From assembly GCA_004431415.1 (NCBI GenBank), contig QPMI01000114.1, forward strand, positions 1 to 64,000: a DNA stretch of 64,000 nt. The letters run 5' to 3'. The notes beneath the pieces are model-generated. The model was not told the DNA's origin. It saw nothing but the letters and a program-made list of their open reading frames with translations, and ran no database searches. This DNA is from Cyanophora paradoxa (Eukaryota; Glaucocystophyceae; Cyanophorales; Cyanophoraceae). Position numbers and translations under genes: made by a program. Positions 12,074 to 22,800 of the stretch are shown in pieces (within the stretch, counting starts at the first letter, position 1; each line of letters opens with the position of its first letter).

Positions 12074-13185
12074 GCCCGACCCCCGGGCGGACGCGGTGGC
12101 GGCGATCGTGTGCGCCGTCCTGAAGGAGGAGCTGCAGGGCCGTCCGGGGCACGGGCCCGGGCAGTGGCGGCCCCGCCTCGGCATCCTCTTCGCCGAGCCC
12201 TAGGCCTGCGCTCCACCCCCGGAGCTTCCGCCCCCGCCTGCTCAGCTGCCGGCCCCGCCGGACGCCTCTGCTCCCGCCCCCGCCGCGCCTTTGGACCCCA
12301 CGGCCCCGCCCCGCCCGCCCGCCCCGCCTCCCCCGACGGGGCCTGGGGCCCGCGCCGCCTGGAAGTTGGAGTACCCCGGCGAGCCCTTCTCCGACGCCCG
12401 CTCCTTCCCCGACGAGCCCGCCCTCTTCCGGGGTGCCCCCTTTCTCCCCCCCCCCCCCCCCCCCCGTACCCCGTCGTCTGAGCGACGTACCCTCCAGGGT
12501 TCGCAGAGCTGGTTCGGGGGATGGACCCGGACGTGCTGCCCGGACATGCTCTCGAGCGCCGCGAGAATGGGCACGGCGTCGACCACGCGACGGGCGTCCA
12601 CGTCTCCGGCCGGTCCGCCCCTCTCTGCCCTCTTACCTTCCCCTTCTTTCCTGGTCTGAACGACCGCAGGCACGTGCTGAACGTGTGGCGGCTGATGCGG
12701 GGGGGGCTCAAGCTGAGCATGCACTCCCTCGAGAACGTCGCCTAGCACCCCCTCAAGGTACCCCCCTCTCGCCCCGTACCCCCCCCCCTCTCCCCGCCGC
12801 CTGAGGGCCCCCCTCAGACGCGGCTGTGGAGACGCGGCGCCCCGGGGGCGCCCCCCGACCCCGTGGCGGGGCGCCCGGCCCCGCGCCGCCGGGCCGCTGG
12901 CGCCCCGCCCGCTACTACGCGTGCGCCGCCCCCGCCCCCGCGTCCCTCCGTGTCCTCGCGCCTCCTCCAGCCCCCCGCGCTGCCGGGGCGCAGGCAGCGG
13001 GCGCGGGCAACGCCCCGCCATCCTCCCGCCTCCACCTTAAGCTTCCTCAACGCCCCGCCATCCTCCCATCCTCCAAGGCCGTCGACCTTTTCTCCCGCCT
13101 CCACCTTAAGCTTCCCGACCCCGCGGCCCCGCTGGCGCGTGCCTTCGGCAGCGACTTCTTCGCCGCCCTCGCCCGCGGCCCCCAG
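12074..13185 (+). pseudogene. REV3-like DNA polymerase zeta catalytic subunit fragment, copy 1
   Basis: Exons fitted by frame and GT-AG signals: 12074-12432 (starts PDPRADAVAAIV, ends FPDEPALFR), 12498-12612 (FAELVRGMDPDVLPG to TGVHVSG), 12670-12757 (RHVLNVWRLMRGGLKL, SMHSLENVA), and pieces from 12818 to 13185 with RYYACA and a final LARAFGSDFFAALARGPQ. These match, in order, the exonuclease-to-palm part of REV3-family B polymerases, the catalytic subunit of translesion polymerase zeta. The splice phases join correctly (introns 12433-12497, 12613-12669, 12758-12817). In-frame TAGs at 12201-12203 and 12743-12745 break it. The second replaces a TGG kept in copy 2. No palm catalytic motifs are present, so this is a partial, probably dead copy. 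Confidence 0.72.
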
Positions 13186-13680
13186 GTCCGAGGGGCGTCC
13201 CCAGGGCGAATCAGGAAGCGCAGGGGGCTACGGGCCCGGGAAGGGAACTCAGGGGGCTCCGGGGGAACCCCAGCCTGGCAGGTCCTCTCTCTCACCGCCA
13301 ACTAGGGAGCTAGGGGAGAGGCGAAGCTAGGGTCCGAAGGGAAGCTCGGGCGAAGCAGGAAGCTCGGGCGAAGCAGGAAGCTCGCGATCGGGCGAAACAG
13401 CTGCAGGAAGCTCGGGGGCTAGGAAGCTCGGGGAAGCTCGGGAGCTAGGGGAGAGGCGCCGCGCCCGCCCCCAGCTTAATTCACTGGTCCGGATCCGGAG
13501 TCGCGGATCCGGATTGAGCTCGCAAGTTACCGGTACCGGGTAAGAGTCGCAACCTGGCATGCGCAGCTGCAGGCTGCAGCCTGCATGCGCAGGCAAAAGC
13601 TCAGCGGCTAAAGATAGACTCTGAGATCGAAATCTGCAGCTGGCCATGCATGGGATCCCGGGTCCTAGATCTAGATCAGG
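13186..13680. other. Spacer with GAAGCTCGGG-type short repeats
   Basis: About 500 bp after the polymerase fragment, made largely of short tandem variants of AAGCTCGGG(C/G)GAAGCAGG and AGCTAGGGGAGAGG (about 13305-13460), then palindromic stretches such as GCAGCTGCAGGCTGCAGCCTGC near 13563. No gene seen. Confidence 0.5.
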
Positions 13681-13769
13681 CTTTAATTACTCTGAGGTGA
13701 GCCTCGGAGCGGCCTAGGCTGCTGGCTGCTGCAGTGCCACACAGACCTAGAATAGTAATACGGTGCGCA

Positions 13770-13775
13770 TATATA
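13770..13775 (+). promoter_or_regulatory. TATA-like box of the Hint gene
   Basis: TATATA lies 41 bp before the ATG at 13816, the first in-frame ATG of the gene. Position and composition, within an otherwise GC-rich sequence, suggest a core promoter with a very short leader. Confidence 0.3.
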
Positions 13776-13815
13776 GTAAGGCAACTTCGTCGTCGAGAGC
13801 GTCGTCGCGGGACGA

Positions 13816-16800
13816 ATGGTGGCGTCCAACAGCGTCCACGCAACCCCGGCCGCAACCGCAACTAGCGCCTGGCTGCCGGATGTCGAAGGAGCGCCCGGAG
13901 GGGAAGGAGCAAGCGCGGGCAGCGGCAAGAAGATTGCTATCGACATTCGCTCAGTGCTCCTTGATCCCACATCGCCGTTCTACAAGTTCGCCAAGCAGCT
14001 CAACGAGGCAGATCTCAATGGTCAGCGCGCCCAGCGCCCCTGGCCAGCAGCCGGGCTCTTGCTCGCGTGCGATGACCTGCTGTGAATGAGCGATTTGCGC
14101 AGGGGATGGCGAAATAACACTCCCGGAACTTATCCAGCTCTTCCGTGCGCATCAGTATCCAGTTTGCTTGTCCAAGGCCTCGGGCTCATGAGCTCTAGAT
14201 CTTGCAATATCAATTGGCCATGGCTGCAGCTGATCATGATCGTCTCGTGCAGGTCGCCTCTCGAAAGGAGAGCGGAAGGCGCGGCTTATGAAGGCTCTCG
14301 CTATGTGCGCGGCATGCATATGCATCTTTGATCATGAGCCAATGCCGCGCGTCGAGAACCATCCCGCTGTGACGCTCACAACATGTATGTACATGTGTAC
14401 AACGCAGCCTGATGCTCGTGGCCGTGGTGCTTATCGTGGCGGTCGTTGGCGGCATCACGTTCTGGCTCCTGCAGATCACGAAGGAGGCGAAGGTGCAGAA
14501 CAGCGCATTCCTCGTCGCCACTGGCCAGACAAACACGGGAGCGCCCAACCAAGCTGTCCTCGTGGGCAAGCCGGTACGGTCCAGTGCAATTTTAAATTGA
14601 ACCGGTACCGATTATTCACGCTGCATATGCATGTGCAACGCAGCAAGCGAACTTCACGCTGGACACAGCGATTGCCACAAAAACCATTCGCCGCGTGCTC
14701 CTCGCTGCGATGACCGCCAATGCAAGCTCACCGGATCCGCTCGTTGCGTTTGGCACTGCACCGCGAGGCGTGTTTGTGAGGGCTTGCGACGCCTACAACC
14801 AGGTGCGCATGGGGCTTCGAGTTTGAAGACTTCTCAATCTCGTCTGTGCTCACGTGCACGTACGTATACGTATACGCGTGGGCTGTGTCAGGGTCACCTC
14901 ACGATGTCCGTGAACGTCGAGCTGACCCAACCCGCCATCAAGGAGATCGAGGAAGTCAAAGTCACGCGAGTCAGCGGGTGCTCGAACGCGGCGGCTGCAA
15001 TTGAACTCTCTGCGAGCGGGCGCCTCTCTTCGTTAGTCTGCTATAGCTATCAACGCCTGAACGCACGCGTACGATCAGTTCACTTGGCGCGGTCATACGA
15101 TAACGATCGTCTGCCCCGCTCAAGCTTCGGGGATTCCTGTACCCCAAGAAATTGGACAAAGGGCGCCCCGCTGCCGAGCCTCGTGGGCTGGGCGACCAGC
15201 ACGACCACAGGAGAAGGACGGTTAGGGTGAGAGCAACTGCTGGACAGAGTTTGGGCCCGGCGATCATGGTGCACAGTTAGCTCCCCATCCCGCCGTTCCT
15301 CCATCACGATAGCTTCCGGGGCTCCATGAGGGTCCCTCCCGTCTCCTTCCCTCACGTCCTGACTGCCCGCCGGGCTTCCCGTCCGAATCCCTTCCCGTCC
15401 TACCTGCGAGAGCCCCAGAGCTCCTCGCTTCCCGACGAACCTGCCTCCCGTCCTATCTCATCCTGTCCTGCTTGCCTCGAACGCTTTAAATGCCGCACAC
15501 TAGAACCCGCGTTCGAGTACAGTCTGCCTTGCGCTCCCTGCGCCCGCCGACTGCCCAACATGCCCATTCGTTTCCTTAACCAACGCGTATGTCTATCGTC
15601 AACCACAGCACTCGAATTGCTCATGAGTCCAGTCCGCGCACTCTTGCGCCACGCGTTGACCCGGCGTACTGTTGGCCGCCATTGCCCCGAGCGCAGACTG
15701 CCGCGGAGCCCTGTCGACTCGGTCGTCCTTTCGCAGTGGACTTCAGCGCTAGTATGGCCCCTCCGCGCCGGGGCGCAGTGTCGGCGGCTGATGCCGCCCC
15801 TGTAACTAGTGACCCCGGCGCTGACGTAAACGCAGCCGCGCCCCCGCCCGTAGACACAGCTGCCGCACCTCCACCCAACCTGATAACGTTTGGCACGCTC
15901 TTCCCGCCCGCGCACTTTGCCGAGGGGAGCCCGCTCATAGGCCCGGCGCCCGCCCTCTCCCGTCACAAACCTGAAGGCGCCCTCCGCGTGATGACCTTTA
16001 ACACAAGGGGCACGTCGGCGGGCCGGCTGCAGCAGGCGGAGGACTTTGCGCAGAAATGGGCCTTGGATTTGATGGCCCTGCAGGAACTTTCGGTCTCGAA
16101 CGCCGAGATGCAGGCGGCCCTCTTCACCCCGGCCGCCGCCCCCGGCGAGGCCCCGCTCAGCTCGATCACGCGCGGGAGGCTGATCCACTCGATTAAGAAA
16201 TCGAAAACCAAAGGGAACGGGACGCTCTCTGGGTCGCCGAGCCGTGGGCGCGCCACATCGCGCGGCACTACCGCTGCCCGGGCAGACTCGCCGGGTGTGA
16301 AATCCGCCTCAAGGCGAACCGCCAGCTGTTCGTCGCGAGCGTCTACATGCCTCCCACCGAGAGTAAACCTGAGCACATCGCGGATCAAAAGGCGCTGATG
16401 GAGTGCCTCGAGCGCATCAACGCGGACTTTCGCTCTCGCGCGAAAGCTCACCTGATTCTCCTGGGTGACTGGAACTCTGTTGCGATCCCGGCCATCTCCC
16501 GCATTCGTCAGGGCAGCTTCGTCCAGTCCCAGATACCGGAACGCGCGTGGTGGGGGACGCTGCGAGGCACTTGGGGACTGTTAGATGCGGCAGAAGAGAA
16601 AAGAAAAGGAGCAGAGGTCACCTTTATTGCCCGCCACGGCCCGCCAGCGGAGACATCGGGGGCCGCGCCAGCGGACGACGACGAAACCGGGGACTCGGCG
16701 GTCGAGGCGCCGGAACTCGTGCTGGACGACCGCCTGCTGGATCCTGCGCCCGACGACGCTATCACCTCGGCAGGGCGCATCGATGCGGTGCTCCACTCGG

Positions 16801-19800
16801 CGAGCCTGAAAAAGGCGCTGCGATCGGTGCATGCACTGCCCCGAGCCGTGGCCATGCCGCACCCTTCTGATCACTTCCCCGTCATGGCCGACTATGACCT
16901 GAAAACGGCGGGGCTCAGCCAGCCAGCCAAGGACGAGGCGCGCCCGTCGCAGCCCCCGCCCCTCTTCGCGCTGCACCTCATCGACAAAGAGAAGCTCCCG
17001 GCGTTCCGAAAGGCGGTGGAAGAGCGCCTGCAAGGACTGGAGACAGAACTGGACAAGGCCCTGAACGGCGTTGGCGGCGGCACCGACGAGGAGCGGCGGG
17101 AGCGAATCGGTACCCTCTACCGGCGGGCCACCGAGGACGTGCTGGCGCTCGCTAAAGAACACAAGTGCCTGAAAGCGCGCGGCTCCCGCCCCGCGAGCCG
17201 GCGGCCGGTCGCATGGCAGCTGGTGATGGACAAGAAAGTCGGTCGCCTACTCGCTGGCTGGGCTGCAGAATCCGCTGGAGGCTTACCGTCGTCCCGACTA
17301 ACCACCCGTCTCGAGAAACTTGAGGGCCTCGTCAAAAGCCTCGTCCCGGGACCCGAACCCATGCCGCGCCGCCCCGTCCGCGACCCGGACGACGCAGCGC
17401 CCTTCCCGGCCCGCTACGGGTCGTGGCGACTCTACTTCAAGCTCCTGAACAACTGGCGGAACCGCGTTCGCAGACGCCACCAGAAAGAGACGAGCGCAGA
17501 ACGTAACCGGCAGATCCAGGAGTTCGTCACGGCGCGCCAGGCGCGCTTTGCGGACCCGCGCCAGCTACGCAGCTATCTAAACTCTGTACTTGAACGCTCG
17601 CGCGGGGAGCCGATCATGCACGTCACGCGACTAGCGCGCGACGGAAACTTTTACGAAATTTACACGTCCCCCGATGAGGTCAAAGCCGTCATGGCCGAGC
17701 ACTGGAAGCAATGGTGTGCCAAACGCAACCCCCAGCTTGGCGGCACAGTCGACCTGGTGCCCGACTCCGCGCTAGACTACCTGCCCCCCGACTTCTGGCG
17801 TGCAGTCTACCGGCCCCTAGTCCTGCAAGCTGGCGCAGCAGATGCATTCGCCGGGACAATGATCGAGCCTACGTACGAGGAGCTAGGGGCGTACGTGCGC
17901 TCACTGACAGACGGGGCGGGCGGGCCCTCGAACTGTACAAACGCAATCTTGAAGACGCTCTGGAACCCGGAGCTGCCCGACGCGATGGATCCGGAGGCGT
18001 ACCCACCCCGCGGGCGCCGGCTCCTGATGGCGATTGTCTGCGAGGTGCTCCGCCTCCGCGACCTGCCTAGCGAGATGTGTGAGAGCAATATCTTCGGGAT
18101 CCCGAAGAAGGGGGTCTGGGACGGGGACATCGAAGGCAACCTCCGCCCCATCACGCTCCAAGAAGTCGGCCTGAAGCTAGCGACGGGCCTGCTCACGAAG
18201 CGACTAGCGGATGCTATAGAGAAGCACGGGGTCCTGCAGGGGGTGAACTATGGCTTCAGGAAGGCCAAGTCGACGTACGACGCCCTGCACCTCACGGTGG
18301 CCATCCTAGAGGACGCTAAAGAGCACCATAAACCCATTTATATCCTGCTCCAAGACATTCGGCGGGCGTACGACTCAGTATCGTGGGTCAGCATGGAGCT
18401 CTCCTCCGCCGGATCGGGGCCCCGGAGGGGTACATTGACCTGCACCGCAATATCTTTGAGCGGCGGCGCGCGCGCGCGATTACAGGGCACGGACTCTCTG
18501 ACGCTTTCGAGCTCGAGTGCGGCCTCCCGCAGGGCGGCATAGAGTCCCCGCTCCACTGGCTCATCTTCTACGACGCCCTCCTCTGCGCCCAGCAAGAATT
18601 GGACAGAGTCGACTGCGATCAAGGCGGGGAGGGGGTCGCGTACGTTCTGGGCGATGCGGTCGCGGACGCCGGGCAGCCTCGCGCGCGCGTCACGGGGTGC
18701 GCGTACGCGGACGACACCCAGTGGTGGAGCGGCACAGCGGCCGGGATTCAGAGACTGGCCGACGTGGCTTCCGAGTTCTTCCGCATGCACGACATCACGG
18801 TCAACGCTTCGAAAACCGAGTTCACGTACAACAACGTCTCACCCGAGCCAGAGGCCCCGCTGCTGGGCCATCCGCGCGTGCCGGTCGGCAAGAAGCTGGC
18901 GCCGGGCGCGCACTTTAAGCTGCTCGGCGTCTACCTGACCGCGAACCTGTCGTGGACGGAGCAGATCAGACAGATGGAGGCGCAGGCCCGCGAGACCGTC
19001 GCGGTCATCGCACGCAAGCAACTGACCGCACAAGAGGCCTGCTACATCGTCGAGGCCGTCGTGCAGGCGCGGATCGCGTACGGACTCAAGGTGGTGCCGC
19101 TGTCGGAAGCCCAGTGCGACCGGCTGGACGCCATCTGGCTGCGAGTAGTTAAGCACCACGGCGGACTTGCGGCGTCAACGTCGAACTATGCGCTCTGGAG
19201 CCACGGCACGTATCGCCTCCCGCGCATGGCGCACCTGATGGCCAAGAACCAGATCACGGACCTGCTCGCGCGGCTCTGCGGCGAGCCGGACGAACTACTC
19301 TCCCAGGTGATGGCCCACCGCGTCCATGCCCTCCAGCGCAAGCTAGGCGTGCCGCTGCTGCCGACAGAGTTTCTGAACGCGCACGTAACGCCACAACTCG
19401 CGAAGGCCAACACGATCGCCGCTGTGATGCCGCTGCTGCAGCGCCGCCAGTACAGGATCCAATCGAACCACGCACGATACGTGAGCGCCCCGTACCCCCC
19501 CGGGGCCGGTGTACCCTGGCCGAAGCCGGCAGAGCTCTTGCGCGAATACGTGCTGGCGACGCACATCCCCAAAGACATCTTCAAAGACGCCGCCCCTACC
19601 CTCTACGCTGCAGGCATGTACTGGATGTCCTCTGTCACGGCGCGCGACGGTGAGCGCCTCTGCACCTGGCGGGACCTGCACCTCCGAGCCCCTCGCGACA
19701 CCCTGCCCTGGGCCGCTCCTTCCTGGTGGAAGACCCTCGCCAAGGCTCTGACGCTAGACGCTAGTGGCAAGGGTGCCCTTCGGTACCCGATGAGGCAGCC

Positions 19801-22800
19801 CCCCGGTACCCCACCATCAGCCATGGCGCAGCTGCCAGGCGGAGCTAAGAAATACATTCACCGACCGGACGATTTCGTCTGCTACTACGACCTGGCGACC
19901 ATTCACGATGCGACGATACCGCCCCACGTCGGCCGCCTCCGTACGGCGGACTCCGAGCCGGGCCGCCTTGTTGCGACGGAATGCCGTCTCGAACACTGGA
20001 TCCCTGTCCCGGAAGAAGCGGACCCGATCGCCGACGGCGCCTACTGCCGCTGCGATGGACACTGTCAGCACGAAATCCGGGAGCCGCCCCTTGCGCAGCG
20101 CCGCTACAATATCATACCCGGGGAGGGCCGGCGGCACTGGCACGACGATCACACATGCCCGCGAGCCGCCGGCGCGGCCTGCCGGGCGACGAGCACCTGC
20201 GACGACGCAGGGGAGCACGGGACCTCGGTCGGGGGCTGGGTCGAACATGCCGCCGCGCTGGGAGCCGTACCTGGCGCCGTGTCCACAATTGAGCACGACG
20301 ACGTGCCCGCGGCCGAGTGTGAGGGCCAGACCTCCACCCGCTCAGGTCGCGCCAGCCGCAAAGTACTCTCGCGCCAAGGCCTGCTTGAATACTTTCACCC
20401 CGCACGGGCAGCGGCGGCGGCGATGGATGCGCACCGATGGCGGATGCTGCTGCAAGCCAGGCAAGAAGGGGACGATCGCGTGCAGTGGCACTCCCTCTCG
20501 CCCGAGGATGCCGCCCGCCTCGCCGAGCTGGAAGCGGACCCGCCGGAGCCGCTGCACCTGCCGCAAGACGAGGCGGCCCCGATTACCCCTAGGCAGGCAC
20601 GGAAATACTACTACGCACTGAGGGACGAAGACTCCTGGGCGACCTTCCTGCAGGCGTGGGATGGGCTGGAAGCGAGCCTCCGCCGCGAGCTGCGGGAAGC
20701 TGAAGCCGCCACTGACGGGACCTACGAGGCGGCCGCGCCGGCCCTGGCCTGGACGGACGGGAGCCTGCTGGACGGTCAGACGACCCTAGCGCGCGGAGCT
20801 TATGCGATCCACTGGCCCGCGCGTCACCTGCGCACTGGCGCGAGCCTCCACCCGCCGGAAGTCTTTCCCAACTTTCGCGCCCGCCTGAGTGGGACGCAGG
20901 AGATCAACAAAGCGGAGTTACAGGCAGTGCTTACGGCGGACATACTCTCCCCGTTCGGAGCCGTGGTCCACATCGACAACCAGAATGCGATCCGCTGGTG
21001 TAGGGAATTTGTTCTCGACGCCGCCCAGCGTAGCCCGCGGGAGTACATCCGGCACGTCTGCTCTGCCGAACTATACGCGTGGCGTAAACTCAGGGCCCAA
21101 CTAGATTTGAGGGGGCGGCCGCTCACGCTGGTGAAAGTGAAGGCGCACGCGCAAGGCGAAGCGCGCGACCTGCACAATGACGTTGCCGACGCTCTTGCGA
21201 ATCGCACAGCCGACGAACAACTCCCTGCAGAGAGCCTTCACGAGCCCGTCTTCCTGCCGCCGGAGTTCAGCATGCCAGCCGTCCTCACAATCGGTAACGG
21301 GGACGGCACCGTGCGACGGGTGGAAGGCGACCCGAAGGAACACATGGACACCTTACATGAGCATCACACGCACTTCGCCTGGGCTCAACAACCACTGGCT
21401 GGAGCAGTTCTACGCCGCGGAAACGCCGGGGCAGACATCGGCGGCCTGTATGCTGAGACGACCGTAGGACCCAGGTTCCGCGGCGCGAGCGGAGCTCGCA
21501 ACGCGCTCTTCAAGTTCAGGACCCAATTGATCTGCAGCTCGCTCCCAGCGAACGAAGTCCGGGTACGGGATAGGCCCGACCTCTACGCAGCCTACAACCC
21601 GGGCGGCCGCTGCGCGGCTTGCGCCACGAGGACTCCATGTGCCCGGCGGAATCGAGCGAACTCGTCGGAGGCGAGCGAGCAGCTCGTGCAAGCCGGCCCT
21701 AGCCGACAGCGCGCGGCCCCCACAGCTCTCACCGCGGGCCCAGCAGAGACATACACGCACGTCTTCCTGTGCCCGGGGCCCCATGCAGTGGCGCACCGCG
21801 CGGAGACCGCCCGTGAGCTGAATCGCTTCCTGCGGCGCGTCCACCGCGAGGCTCACGGCCCCCAGCCCAAAAACGTCGATCCCACGCTGGCGCTCGCTTC
21901 CGGTCTTGTGCCCGCCTACCTACGCGTAGCTGACGATGACGCCGCAGCGCGCAGACTCGACGACGACCCGACCGTCTTCCCGCGGCTCTGGGTACTCCAG
22001 GGCGTCGCTCCTACATCGCTCGAAAGCGACCTGATCCGTCGGCTCGACCTCGACCCGCGCCGCGCACCCCGCACGGCTAAGCGCGTGCGCCAGATGCTAA
22101 TAGAACGCGCGCGTCGGCTCTGGTCTGACAGGTGTGCAACCAACGCCGCATGGGAGAAGGACTGTCGCATCTCCCAGGCCTCCAAACGCCGCCCGCGCCC
22201 GCGCCGCACAGGGGCTAGAGCTAAAGAGCGCGCCCGCGGCCCTCGTGCCCCGATAGAATACTGCCCCGCCTGCGACGGGCCCCTGCACCTCCATAACGAA
22301 CTCCGCGCAGCCCAGAACGCGGACTGCACGCCGGAATACCGAGGATGGAAGGCAGCGCTTCAAGCCCAAGAACTCTACGACAGCACCAAGGTCCGCCCCT
22401 GGAGCCTGCCCCCCCCGGACGATTAACCTACCCTCGTAGGGGGATGGGGGGGGGGGGGGGGGGGCTACCACTGGAGGAGACGCGGAGACACGGAGACTCC
22501 ATCACTACGCCCACTGACGACCTCACTCTCAACCTATCACCTACGGCCGCTCGCTGGGCCCTCGCGCCCGCCGCCGACCCGCCGTCGCCTGCGCGACCTG
22601 CGCCTCCACACCTCTCTCGCTACCGCCGACACGCTCGCCTCCCGCCGCCACCGCTGCTCTTGCCCCCCCTGCCCTCTCTCGCCCGTTGCCCCAGTCGCCC
22701 TTCCCCACGGCCCCTCCCCCCACCCCTCTCCGCCCTCACCGTTCTGCTGATCTCCCGCTACCCCAGGGAGGGGACGGTGGTGCGAGCTGCCAGGTGGAAG

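Noticed and set aside
10440-12152. 570-codon minus-strand frame over REV3 block A
   Set aside because: Low-complexity Arg/Gly/Ala sequence antisense to probable exon and intron sequence. Not maintained in copy 2, where the blocks are reordered.
16581-17162. 193-codon minus-strand frame inside LINE A
   Set aside because: Antisense to the endonuclease/reverse transcriptase polyprotein, with GC-rich codon bias leaving the opposite strand open.
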